Shown here: positions 45,423 to 53,443 of the stretch, one piece after another | Position numbering within the stretch: the first letter of the stretch is position 1 | Layout: every line of letters starts with the position of its first letter | Assembly (NCBI GenBank): GCA_028279445.1 | Contig: JANQNT010000013.1 | Span: 1-64,000, forward strand | Length of the DNA: 64,000 nt | Origin: Tepidamorphaceae bacterium | GTDB taxonomy: Bacteria > Pseudomonadota > Alphaproteobacteria > Rhizobiales > Tepidamorphaceae | Reading direction: 5' to 3' | Translations under genes and position numbers: made by a program | The notes under the pieces: model-generated | What the model was told of the DNA's origin: nothing | The model's database searches: none | The model's input: only the letters and a program-made list of their open reading frames with translations

Positions 45423-45593
45423 TTACTGGGAAGCAAGGCCGTCTTTGACTTCCGTGAAGGTGGTCGTGAGGTTGCCACCAACCTCGCCAACGACCACGAT
45501 GATCACCACCGCGATGCCGGCAGCGATCAGGCCATACTCAATGGCGGTCGCACCCGACTCGTCTTTTGCAAAACGCTTCAAAACGGCTTTCAT
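45423..45593 (-). CDS. Flp/Fap family major pilin
   Basis: A 56-residue prepilin with a short basic leader (residues 1-14) ending in Gly, and the Flp motif ATAIEYGLIAAGIAVV with Glu at +5 and Tyr at +6 after the CpaA cleavage site. A hydrophobic helix and a short polar tail complete it. It is the main subunit of the Tad pilus. ATG 45593 has AGGAG about nine bases upstream. A longer frame to 45614 is not supported. Confidence 0.95.
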   Translation of the reverse strand: MKAVLKRFAKDESGATAIEYGLIAAGIAVVIIVVVGEVGGNLTTTFTEVKDGLASQ

Positions 45594-46019
45594 GTTACTC
45601 ACTCCTGGTTCCAACCAACTTGTACTCCAGAACGGTTATACGCCCGTCTGTGAACACGAGGGACACTACGCCCCAGCCCTTTCAATCGACTTAACCCGAT
45701 CGTTGAAAAAGGGATTCTCGCCGCGCAGTGCGGATCACGGTTAATCGCCGGTCAATGGCACATCGGCGCGGCGGTGCCGGCCGGTTGCGGGCGATCAACC
45801 CGAGCGAGGTGACCCGCCAGCGATGCCACGCGCGCGAGTCTACCTTCCCGACTTTCTTCCCAACTTTCCGACATCCCGTCCCGGGCGCAGGGCAGGCGAA
45901 CCAGAGCGGGCCGTTGTCGAATGATTAACCAAAGTGGCGCTTAACTGGACGCAATGCCGAAAGCACATCCCCCGGCGCCGACGCACCTGCCTGCGGGGAC
46001 CGCAACTGGAGCGACAACG
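45594..46019. other. divergent control region of pilin and CpaC-N-like gene
   Basis: 426 bases without a gene, AT-richer than its surroundings. It contains a CtrA-like site (45741-45755), and TTAA half-sites at 45925-45928 and 45941-45944 spaced 12 apart, which is not the CtrA spacing. A TATAAC lies near 45643 on the minus strand without a clear -35. Confidence 0.6.
45741..45755 (-). promoter_or_regulatory. CtrA-like site upstream of Flp pilin
   Basis: On the minus strand TTGA-CCGGCGA-TTAA, one mismatch from TTAA-N7-TTAA. It lies about 150 bases before the pilin start. Pilin is a known CtrA target in Caulobacter, which supports but does not prove the assignment. Confidence 0.5.
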
Positions 46020-46508
46020 ATGAAGACCGCCCGATCCACCCTGCGCGCTTGTCTTGCCGCCGCACTGTGCACCGCCGCGCTGCTCGGCGCACCCACCGCC
46101 CATGCCGATGATCCGGCCGACAAGCGCATGGTGGTCGGCGTCGATCGGGCGCAACTGATGCGCATCGACGTGCCGATCGACACCGTCATCATCGGCAACC
46201 CGTCGATCGCCGATGCGGCGGTGTACGACTCGACCACGCTGATCATCACCGGCAAGACCTTCGGCGAAACCAACATGATCATCCTCGACTCGCTCGGCAA
46301 GGTGGTGCGCGAGGTCGACCTGACCGTATCGACGCCATCGGAAACGGTCACGGTGCACAAGGCCGGCAACCGGCTGTCCTACACCTGCGCACCGGTCTGC
46401 GAGCGCTCGCTGCGCGCCGGCGATGCCGCGGCAAGTTACGAGGAGCTCAAGGGCCAGGTCACCGGCGCGCTGGACCTCGGCACCTCGCAGGCCGAACCGC
46501 GCCAGTAG
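46020..46508 (+). CDS. stand-alone pilus assembly N-domain protein with CxxxC tail
   Basis: A 162-residue exported protein. A signal peptide (LRACLAAALCTAALLGA) precedes a domain matching the N-terminal pilus-assembly domain of CpaC-type secretins (VDRAQLMRIDVPIDTVIIGN, IADAAVYDSTTLIITGKTFG). The C-terminal part contains SYTCAPVCERS with two closely spaced cysteines that could form a disulfide. It lacks any secretin pore domain. It probably assists the Tad secretin in the periplasm. ATG 46020 has GGAG ten bases upstream, and an in-frame ATG at 45954 would spoil the signal peptide. Confidence 0.85.
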   Translation: MKTARSTLRACLAAALCTAALLGAPTAHADDPADKRMVVGVDRAQLMRIDVPIDTVIIGNPSIADAAVYDSTTLIITGKTFGETNMIILDSLGKVVREVDLTVSTPSETVTVHKAGNRLSYTCAPVCERSLRAGDAAASYEELKGQVTGALDLGTSQAEPRQ

Positions 46509-46561
46509 CCGCCTGCCGCACGTCGCCAGGGGACGGGCCTGCGCGGAGCGACCGCGCAGGG

Positions 46562-46576
46562 TTAACGAGCTGTTAG
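46562..46576 (+). promoter_or_regulatory. CtrA-like site upstream of tadE
   Basis: TTAA-CGAGCTG-TTAG, one mismatch from TTAA-N7-TTAA, 135 bases before the tadE start and 54 bases after the preceding stop. Confidence 0.5.
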
Positions 46577-46710
46577 CCGTTTCGCCGGATTCCCGAGAGC
46601 TGGCAGAACAGTTCAGCAAGACTTCTCCTGTACAACCTGCGACCAATGCAAACAGCGGCGGTGTGCGTTCGACCGCGCATCGCAATCATGCGGTCACTGG
46701 TGTCCAGGTC

Positions 46711-47298
46711 ATGCGTAAATTCGCCAGTCTAGGCTTTCGCCAACGCCCCACGGCGGCCGGTCAGACCGGGACCCGGCAAAGCAACTTCCTTACCGATGAA
46801 CGTGGCGTCACCGCAGTCGAGTTCGGCCTCGTTGCAGCGCCCTTCTTCGCGCTTATGTTCGCGATCCTGCAAATCGGCCTGATCTTCTTCTCCGGCCAGG
46901 TGCTCGACAATGCAACGTCGGAAGCCGCACGCATGATCCGCACCGGTCAGGCGCAAATGCAGGGCTTCAGCACCCAGCAATTCAAGGACGTCATCTGCTC
47001 CAGCTCCGGTACGCTGTTCGACTGCCAGGAGCGGCTGAAGGTCGATGTGCGCACCTACGACTCCTTCGCCAACGCCAATGTCAGCAAACCGCTCGAAGAC
47101 GGCGAGCTCAACGACAGCGACTTCACGTTCCAGATGGGTGGCCGCGAGCAGATCGTCGTGGTGCGGGTGTTCTACGAGTGGCCCGTGTGGGTGCCGCTGA
47201 TGGCGACGCCCGGCGGCGAGAAGGTACAGCTCGGTGACCTGGCGACCGGCAACTACATGCTGTCCAGCGCCCTGACCTTCCGCAACGAACCCTTCTGA
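46711..47298 (+). CDS. tadE: TadE-like pseudopilin
   Basis: A 195-residue protein with the TadE motif ERGVTAVEFGLVAAPFF, where Glu follows the prepilin-type cleavage region. One membrane helix and a periplasmic domain with CSSSGTLFDC (possible disulfide) follow. TadE/F are minor pseudopilins processed by CpaA. ATG 46711 is chosen by the motif position. The frame is open to 46423 but that part overlaps the previous gene. Confidence 0.9.
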   Translation: MRKFASLGFRQRPTAAGQTGTRQSNFLTDERGVTAVEFGLVAAPFFALMFAILQIGLIFFSGQVLDNATSEAARMIRTGQAQMQGFSTQQFKDVICSSSGTLFDCQERLKVDVRTYDSFANANVSKPLEDGELNDSDFTFQMGGREQIVVVRVFYEWPVWVPLMATPGGEKVQLGDLATGNYMLSSALTFRNEPF

Positions 47299-47307
47299 GG
47301 CGGCAAG

Positions 47308-47901
47308 ATGATGCGAGATATCCGTTCCAAACTCCGGGTGCCGTCGCGGTTCCTCGCGCGGTTGCCGCTGGCCAATCGTTTCGTGCGCGAGGATGGCGGC
47401 CTGGCTGCCGTGGAGTTCGCGCTGATCGTCCCCATCATGGTCACCGCATATCTGGGCTCGGTGGACCTGACCCAGGCGATCATGGTCGATCGCAAGGTCT
47501 CCATCGTGACCAGTTCGATCGGCGATCTGGTGGCGCAGTCAGAGAAGATGAACAGCGGCGACATCAACAACATCTTCGATATCGCCCGAGCACTGATGTC
47601 GCCTTACGACACATCGACGGTGGCGATGCGCGTCACCAGTCTCGAGATCACCGCCAACCAGCAAGGCGAGGAGCGTCGGGCCAAGGTCATCTGGAGCGAA
47701 GGGCAGAACAAGTCGCCGCATCCGGTCAACATGGAGATCCTGGTGCCGGAGAGCATCGCCAAGAACGCCACGAGCGTGATCCTGACGGAAGGCAGCTACA
47801 CATTCACACCGCTGTTCGGTCAGATCTTCACCAGCTCGCTGACGCTGGAGGACGAATACTACCACATCCCGCGCAAGTCGGACGAGGTGGAGTGGGAATA
47901 A
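47308..47901 (+). CDS. tadF: TadE/TadF-like pseudopilin
   Basis: A 197-residue protein with REDGGLAAVEFALIVPIMV, the same pseudopilin motif as tadE, one helix and a periplasmic domain. It starts nine bases after tadE. The name tadF is by position, because TadE and TadF are hard to separate by sequence. The usual third member, TadG with a von Willebrand domain, is not found here. Confidence 0.88.
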   Translation: MMRDIRSKLRVPSRFLARLPLANRFVREDGGLAAVEFALIVPIMVTAYLGSVDLTQAIMVDRKVSIVTSSIGDLVAQSEKMNSGDINNIFDIARALMSPYDTSTVAMRVTSLEITANQQGEERRAKVIWSEGQNKSPHPVNMEILVPESIAKNATSVILTEGSYTFTPLFGQIFTSSLTLEDEYYHIPRKSDEVEWE

Positions 47902-47952
47902 CGACACGCCCGAAACCTGATTGTCGATACAGCCTAGTCCCCTAGAAATCGA

Positions 47953-47987
47953 ACGAGGCCGCCTTCACCGGGCGGCCTTCGTCGTTT
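47953..47987 (+). terminator. rho-independent terminator after tadF
   Basis: GAGGCCGCC, a seven-base loop, then GGCGGCCTTC with flanking ACG/CGT pairing, followed by GTTTA. It lies 52 bases after the tadF stop and before the importer gene. Confidence 0.75.
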
Positions 47988-48006
47988 ATGGGTCTTGCAC
48001 TCATAG

Positions 48007-49002
48007 ATGCACACCGCCCTGCTCAATTCCTGCCTTGCGGCAGCCGCCCTTGTCGCCTTTGCGCTGTCGCTGATCAGCGGGCCTGCGCCGATTTCGCCTG
48101 TCGAAGCGCTCGGCGGGCTGACCGGCTCGGCCAGTGAGGCGACCAACCTGATCATGCGCGAGCTGCGCCTGCCGCGCGCCGTTCTCACGCTCGCGTGCGG
48201 CGCCGGGCTCGCCATGGCCGGGGCAGCGCTGCAGGGCCTGTTGCGCAATCCGCTGGCAGCGCCGGACCTGCTCGGCACCGGCAACGCGGCCGCTTTCGGC
48301 GCGGTGATCATCCTGGCGCTTGGCCTTGCGGGAACCGGCTCGCTGCTGATGCCGGCGAGCGCCATTATCGCCGCGCTGATCGCGCTCGCGCTGTTGCTCG
48401 TCATCGCCGGCAACGATCCGCGTCCGCTGACGGTCATCCTCGCCGGTCTGGCGCTGTCCACCTTCGCCGGTGCGCTGGTCGCGCTGACCCTCAATCTCGC
48501 GCCAAACGACTATCTGGCGCTGGAGATCGCCTTCTGGCTGCTCGGATCGTTCGCCGACCGCAGCTTCGCCCACGTGGCAGTCGCCGCACCATGCATCGCG
48601 CTCGGCATGACGCTGATGCTGTGGCAGCGCCCGTTGCTCGCTGCGCTGACGCTGGGCGAGGAAACCGCCCGTTCGCTCGGGGTCGACACCCGGGGACGGC
48701 GGCTGGCGCTGCTGATCGGCGTTGCGGCGATCGTCGGCGGGCAGGTCGCGGTGTCCGGCGTGATCGGCTTCATCGGACTGATCGTGCCCCACCTGATACG
48801 CCCCTTCGCCGGCGCGCGGCCCGACATGTTGCTGATCCCCTCGGCGCTTGCTGGCGCGGCGTTGCTGACGCTTGCCGATGTCGGCATCCGTTCGCTACCG
48901 ACCGTCAACGAGCTGAAGATCGGCGTTGCCACGGCGCTGGTCGGGGCGCCCTTCTTCTTCCTGCTGGTGGCGCGGGAAAGACGACGGCGGGACGTGGGAT
49001 GA
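48007..49002 (+). CDS. FecCD/BtuC-type ABC transporter permease
   Basis: A 331-residue permease with about ten helices. The FecCD-family motifs are LRLPRAVLTLACGAGLAMAG, ALQGLLRNPLAAPDLLGT and GFIGLIVPHLIRPFAG. The family imports Fe-siderophores, haem or cobalamin. Its stop overlaps the ATPase start as ATGA. No periplasmic binding protein or TonB receptor is in the window, so the substrate cannot be assigned. Confidence 0.92.
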   Translation: MHTALLNSCLAAAALVAFALSLISGPAPISPVEALGGLTGSASEATNLIMRELRLPRAVLTLACGAGLAMAGAALQGLLRNPLAAPDLLGTGNAAAFGAVIILALGLAGTGSLLMPASAIIAALIALALLLVIAGNDPRPLTVILAGLALSTFAGALVALTLNLAPNDYLALEIAFWLLGSFADRSFAHVAVAAPCIALGMTLMLWQRPLLAALTLGEETARSLGVDTRGRRLALLIGVAAIVGGQVAVSGVIGFIGLIVPHLIRPFAGARPDMLLIPSALAGAALLTLADVGIRSLPTVNELKIGVATALVGAPFFFLLVARERRRRDVG

Positions 49003-49757
49003 GCGCGGCAGCACTGGCAGCGCGTGAGGTCTCGGCCGGAGCGGTTGTCTCGGGTGCCTCGTTTGCGCTTGAGGGCGGACTGATCGGTCTGGTGGGACCC
49101 AACGGCTCGGGCAAGACGACGTTGCTGCGCGCTCTGGCGGGCGTTTCGCCTCATCGGGGCGAAATCACCGTTGCCGGTCAGCGACTGGACGATCTGACGC
49201 CTGGCAAACGCGCCCGTGCCATCGCCTATCTGCCGCAGATCGCGCCGGTCTCCTGGCCCGTCGCGGTGCGCCATCTTGTGGCGCTGGGACGGCTTGCCCA
49301 TGGGGGCGACGCGGATACGCCGCGCGGCATGGACGCGATCAGCACGGCGCTTGCGGCGACCGGGGTGACCCATCTGGCGGATCGCAGCGTCGACACACTG
49401 TCAGGCGGCGAGCGCGCCCGCGTGCTGCTGGCGCGCGCCCTTGCCGTTGAAGCGCCGGTGCTGATCGCCGATGAGCCGATCGCCGCCCTCGACCCGCGCC
49501 ACCAGGTGGAGACGCTCGCACATCTGCGCGCGGTGGCCGACAGCGAACGCATGGTGGTTGCGGCACTTCATGACCTGGCGCTGGCCAGCCGCTACGCCGA
49601 CCGGGTGATGGTGATGAAGCAGGGGCGCATCGTCGCCGATGGGCCTCCAGGCACGGTGCTCAACGACGCGGTGATCTCCGATGTGTTCGGGCTGCAGACA
49701 TCGGGCAGCGACCGGTTCGGACCGGTCTGGGAACCGGCCGTCGACACTCAGGGCTGA
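48999..49757 (+). CDS. FecE/BtuD-type ABC transporter ATP-binding protein
   Basis: A 252-residue ATPase with Walker A GPNGSGKT, signature LSGGERARVLLARAL, Walker B VLIADEPIAALDP and the switch His in AALHDLAL. It is translationally coupled to the FecCD permease. Its last ten bases overlap the 3' end of the convergent rhodanese gene. Confidence 0.92.
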   Translation: MSAAALAAREVSAGAVVSGASFALEGGLIGLVGPNGSGKTTLLRALAGVSPHRGEITVAGQRLDDLTPGKRARAIAYLPQIAPVSWPVAVRHLVALGRLAHGGDADTPRGMDAISTALAATGVTHLADRSVDTLSGGERARVLLARALAVEAPVLIADEPIAALDPRHQVETLAHLRAVADSERMVVAALHDLALASRYADRVMVMKQGRIVADGPPGTVLNDAVISDVFGLQTSGSDRFGPVWEPAVDTQG

Positions 49758-50203
49758 CGAACGGGCAGGCCGCGCTTGAGCCAACCGGGACCGGCACGCG
49801 AGCCGACCATGCCTTCCGGCACATCGATGATGTTGGTGTAGCCGAATTTGGGCAGTTCGCGCGCGACGAAGGCGCTGCGGACCCCTTGCGCACAGATCAG
49901 TGCGATCGGCCGCGATTTGTCGCCTTCCACGGCAGCCTCGAGATTGGCCAGAAAACCGCGGTCGTGCATGGTGATCGCCACCGCCGACGTGGCGACACCC
50001 GTCTCGCGCCATTCGCTCGGGCGGCGGATGTCGATCAGCAGGACCTCGCCGGCCTCGGCGCGCTCGTGGGCGCTCGCCGCGTCGATCTTCACGGCCTCTT
50101 CCGCGATGGCGTCACCTGCGAACGCGGGCGCCGCCAGCAGCACCAGAACAAGGCAGGCCACCAGCCAACGAAGCGGCGCAATCGGACCTGCGGTGTGGAA
50201 CAT
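49748..50203 (-). CDS. periplasmic rhodanese-like domain protein
   Basis: A 151-residue protein. A signal peptide (LVACLVLVLLAAPAFA) is followed by a single rhodanese domain with the CDC25-like loop containing Cys in ICAQGVRS and the typical LLIDIRRPSEWRETG start. Sulfurtransferase or redox function in the periplasm is likely. The acceptor is unknown. It is divergent from thioredoxin, which may hint at thiol chemistry. Confidence 0.88.
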   Translation of the reverse strand: MFHTAGPIAPLRWLVACLVLVLLAAPAFAGDAIAEEAVKIDAASAHERAEAGEVLLIDIRRPSEWRETGVATSAVAITMHDRGFLANLEAAVEGDKSRPIALICAQGVRSAFVARELPKFGYTNIIDVPEGMVGSRAGPGWLKRGLPVRQP

Positions 50204-50411
50204 CGGCGATGACCTTCGTGACGATCGGACAAGCCATAATCTAGGTACATAAGCGCATTGCGGCCATCACAATGGTGCGAGGCGCGTCATGTGCTTGACG
50301 CACGCGGGGGGCATTCCTACCTTCGCGGTCCAAGAATCGTGTTGCGGTAATCCCTGGGTGCTCTCGCCCGGATTTCCATCCGCGCACTGGCGATATCCAG
50401 GAGGACTTCCC

Positions 50412-50732
50412 ATGGCCACCAACGCCGTTACCGATGACAGCTTCGAGACCGACGTCATCAAGTCGGACGAGCCCGTGATTGTCGATTTCTGGGCCGAGTG
50501 GTGCGGGCCATGCAAGCAGATCGCGCCGATGCTGGAGGAAATCTCCGACGAGATGGCCGGCCGCATCAAGGTCGTGAAGATGGACGTGGACAGCAACATG
50601 CAGACGCCGTCGAAGTACGGCATCCGCAACATCCCGACCCTGATGCTGTTCAAGAACGGCGAAGTCGCCTCGACGCAGATCGGCGTGTCGTCGAAGAGCA
50701 AGCTGGTCGACTGGGTCGAACAGTCGATCTAG
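50412..50732 (+). CDS. trxA: thioredoxin
   Basis: A 106-residue thioredoxin with active site AEWCGPCKQ, FWAEW before it and the cis-Pro loop NIPTLMLFKNGE. ATG 50412 is preceded by AGGAGG at optimal distance. The frame is open to 50289 but that part is non-coding. In relatives trxA usually follows folC in the same direction. Here it faces folC across repeat block 4. Confidence 0.96.
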   Translation: MATNAVTDDSFETDVIKSDEPVIVDFWAEWCGPCKQIAPMLEEISDEMAGRIKVVKMDVDSNMQTPSKYGIRNIPTLMLFKNGEVASTQIGVSSKSKLVDWVEQSI

Positions 50733-51082
50733 GGTCCTGTTTGCTGGAGCGGGGTCCGGGCGGAAAACCGGTATCCACTTTTCCTGACCCCGCTCTCCCG
50801 CGACTGCGGATCAAGAAGGCGTCCGGTTCTTCTCAGCGCTTTGCCTCTTCATGTCCTCCATCCGGCGAAGCCGTAAGCGCGACTGCGCGCCGCCCATCTT
50901 GGCTTCCCTGTCGCGCCTTCGGCGCTCCACGCCTCTTGTCAGGGCGCCCCCGCGAAGGGTGAGGCCCGTCTCGACGATTGGGTCCGGTGGACCAATCGTA
51001 GGGCCGAACGCCCGAGACCCCAGCAGAGGGCTGGAGCGATAGCGAACTCGCCGTGAGCAAAACTATGTGCAAACCTGCCCGT
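50733..51082. repeat. mosaic intergenic repeat block 4 (trxA/folC convergent)
   Basis: No gene. Besides the hairpin at 50748-50796 it holds the palindrome CGATTGG(G)TCC-GGT-GGACCAATCG (50975-50998) with flanks GAGGCCCGTCT and GTAGGGCCGAACGCCCGAG shared with block 3. An AACTCGCCGTGAGC end module lies near 51041-51057. Confidence 0.82.
50748..50796 (+). repeat. hairpin repeat: conserved core inside complementary arms (trxA 3' side)
   Basis: Arms GAGCGGGGTC (50748-50757) and GACCCCGCTC (50787-50796) pair perfectly around the core CGGGCGGAAAACCGGTATCC followed by ACTTTTCCT. The copy at 16705-16751 has the same core but unrelated arms that also pair. The hairpin begins 16 bases after trxA and may end its transcript. 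Confidence 0.8.
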
Positions 51083-52390
51083 TCAGGCCAGTGCGGCGTC
51101 CTGCAGCCCCAGCACGTGGCCGGCGAAGTAGAGCGAGCCGCAGATCAGCACGCGTGGCGGGATGGCACTGTCGATGGCAGCCATCGCGCTCTCGATATCC
51201 GGCATCGCTCGAGCCGGAAGTCCGGCGGCCTCGGCCTGCGCCGCGAGTTCATCGGCCGTCAGACTGGCCGGTTCGTCGGGAACGGGAACCGCCAGCACCT
51301 CGCTCGCAAGGCCCGCGAAGGGCGCCAGGAAGTCATGCGCCTGTTTGGAGCGCAGCATGGCGGCAATCAGCACCAATGGGCGCGGGGCGCGATCCTCGAA
51401 CTCCGCCATCTGCTCGGCCAATGCGATGCCGGCGGAGGCGTTGTGACCGCCGTCGAGCCAGATTTCGGCCCCCGTCGGCGCCAGATCGAACACCGGGCCT
51501 GACGTGATCGACTGCATGCGCGCCGGCCATTCGACGCCCTGCAGCCCTTCGGCGATATGCGCCTCGCCAACGGCCAGGCCGCTGGCTCGCACCGCCGCGA
51601 TCGCGGTTCCCGCATTCTCGCGCTGATGGCGCCCGGGCAGGCGCGGCGCCGGCAGGTCGAGCAGACCGTCGGCGTTCTCGAAGACCAGCCGGCCACGTTC
51701 CTCGTGCGCCTGCCACTCGCGGCCTGAGACCAGAGCCAGCGCACCGCGCTGCACGCACGTTTCCAGGATCGTGTCGAGGGCGGCGTCTTCCTGCGCGGCC
51801 ACGACACAGGGGACATCCGGCTTGATGATGCCGGCCTTCTCGCCCGCGATGCCGGCAAGGTCATCGCCCAGGAAATCCGCATGGTCATGGGAGACCGGCG
51901 TGATCGCCGTGACGAGCGGCGTGTCGACGACGTTCGTCGCATCGAGCCGGCCACCCAGGCCCACTTCCAGCAACAGCACGTCGGCGGGATGTGCTGCGAA
52001 TAGATCGAGCGCAGCGGCGGTGGTGATCTCGAAAATGGTGATTGGCGCGCCGCCATTGACCTCTTCTGCACGCTCAAGTGCCGCCGACAGCGCCGCTTCA
52101 TCGACCAGGCGCCCGCCATCGGGCGCGCCCAGGCGGACGCGTTCGTGGAAGCGTACCAGATGCGGAGACGTATAGACATGTACACTTAGACCCGCCGCCT
52201 CCAGCATGGCGCGCAGGAACGCGACGGTCGAACCCTTGCCGTTTGTCCCCGCCACATGAATCACCGGCGGCAGGCGGCGTTCCGGATGATCAAGCGCCGC
52301 AAGCACCCGATGCATGCGATCGAGCGAGAGGTCGATCAGCTTGGGATGCAGAGCGCTGAGGCGCTGGAGAATCGCGTCGGATCGCGCCAT
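51083..52390 (-). CDS. folC: bifunctional folylpolyglutamate synthase/dihydrofolate synthase
   Basis: A 435-residue Mur-ligase-family enzyme with P-loop GTNGKGSTVAFLRAMLE, the Omega-loop YTSPHLVRFHER and VGLGGRLDATNVVDTPL. The C-terminal domain carries the conserved WLDGGHN motif. It adds glutamate to dihydropteroate and to folates. It follows accD by about 50 bases on the minus strand. Confidence 0.96.
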   Translation of the reverse strand: MARSDAILQRLSALHPKLIDLSLDRMHRVLAALDHPERRLPPVIHVAGTNGKGSTVAFLRAMLEAAGLSVHVYTSPHLVRFHERVRLGAPDGGRLVDEAALSAALERAEEVNGGAPITIFEITTAAALDLFAAHPADVLLLEVGLGGRLDATNVVDTPLVTAITPVSHDHADFLGDDLAGIAGEKAGIIKPDVPCVVAAQEDAALDTILETCVQRGALALVSGREWQAHEERGRLVFENADGLLDLPAPRLPGRHQRENAGTAIAAVRASGLAVGEAHIAEGLQGVEWPARMQSITSGPVFDLAPTGAEIWLDGGHNASAGIALAEQMAEFEDRAPRPLVLIAAMLRSKQAHDFLAPFAGLASEVLAVPVPDEPASLTADELAAQAEAAGLPARAMPDIESAMAAIDSAIPPRVLICGSLYFAGHVLGLQDAALA

Positions 52391-52441
52391 GGCGACAGGG
52401 GTCCGTTTCGGGCGTTGGGGGAGGACGGCCGTCGGCGCCGC

Positions 52442-53410
52442 TCAGCGTGCGGGTTCTTCGGCGATCGATGCGTCTTCGCTGATTTCCCCGGCAGCGACAA
52501 CTGCGTGCGCCGGTTCGGAGTCCGGCTCTGAAGGTGGCGGCAACATATCGGTCACCGCATCTTTGTGCATCAGCAATCGAATAAGCCGGCTAATTGTCTG
52601 GCGCAGTTCGCCGCGGTCGACCACCATATCGACCATGCCGTGCTCGCTCAGGTACTCGGCGCGCTGGAAGCCATCCGGCAACTGCTCGCGGATGGTCTGT
52701 TCGATGACCCGTGGCCCGGCGAAACCGATCAGCGCGCCGGGCTCGGCCACATGGACGTCGCCCAGCATGGCATAGGACGCGGTGACGCCGCCGGTGGTCG
52801 GATTGGTCAGTACAACAATGTACGGTTTCCCCGTCTCGCGGAACGCGTGCAGCGCCACCGTGGTGCGCGGCATCTGCATCAGCGACAGGATGCCCTCCTG
52901 CATGCGCGCGCCGCCGGACGCCGCGAACAGGATAAAAGGGGTATCGTTCTTCGTGGCGGTCTCGAAGCCGGCGATCACCGCTTCGCCGGCGGCCATTCCC
53001 AGCGATCCGCCCATGAACTCGAAGTCCTGCACGGCCGCGGTGACGGGTAGCTCGTCGAGCGTGCCGGTCGCCACGGTTACCGCGTCCTCCATGTCTGTCT
53101 TGGCCCGCGCGTCCTTGAGGCGTTCGGTGTAGCGGCGCTCGTCGCGGAATTTCAGCGGGTCCTGCGCCACATCGGCCACCGGTACGACTTCGTAGACGCC
53201 ACCGTCGAACAGCCATTTCAGCCGGGCGACACGCGGCATGCGCATGTGATGACCGGAAACGGGGATGACGTAGTCATTGGCTTCCAGATCGCGGTGGAAG
53301 ACCATCTCGCCGGTATCCGGACACTTGATCCAGAGGTTCTCCGGCGTGTCGCGCTTGGCCCCCAGCATCTGCCGGATTCTCGGCCTCAGCGTGCTTGTGA
53401 TCCAGTTCAT
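52442..53410 (-). CDS. accD: acetyl-CoA carboxylase carboxyltransferase subunit beta
   Basis: A 322-residue carboxyltransferase. The crotonase-fold core has [17 protein letters not shown], the oxyanion motif [10 protein letters not shown] and the biotin-side [17 protein letters not shown]. The N-terminal zinc ribbon has lost three of its four cysteines: [12 protein letters not shown] keeps one and [11 protein letters not shown] has none. This is common in rhizobial AccD as I recall. An acidic tail of about 35 residues follows the core. It works with AccA, encoded elsewhere. Confidence 0.95.
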   Translation of the reverse strand: MNWITSTLRPRIRQMLGAKRDTPENLWIKCPDTGEMVFHRDLEANDYVIPVSGHHMRMPRVARLKWLFDGGVYEVVPVADVAQDPLKFRDERRYTERLKDARAKTDMEDAVTVATGTLDELPVTAAVQDFEFMGGSLGMAAGEAVIAGFETATKNDTPFILFAASGGARMQEGILSLMQMPRTTVALHAFRETGKPYIVVLTNPTTGGVTASYAMLGDVHVAEPGALIGFAGPRVIEQTIREQLPDGFQRAEYLSEHGMVDMVVDRGELRQTISRLIRLLMHKDAVTDMLPPPSEPDSEPAHAVVAAGEISEDASIAEEPAR

Positions 53411-53443
53411 TGCTTTCTTTCCCGCCTTTGCGGCGCCGATTGC

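Noticed and set aside
45925..45944. TTAA pair before the CpaC-N-like gene as a fifth CtrA site
   Set aside because: The half-sites are 12 bases apart, not 7, and the best 7-spaced reading has two mismatches.
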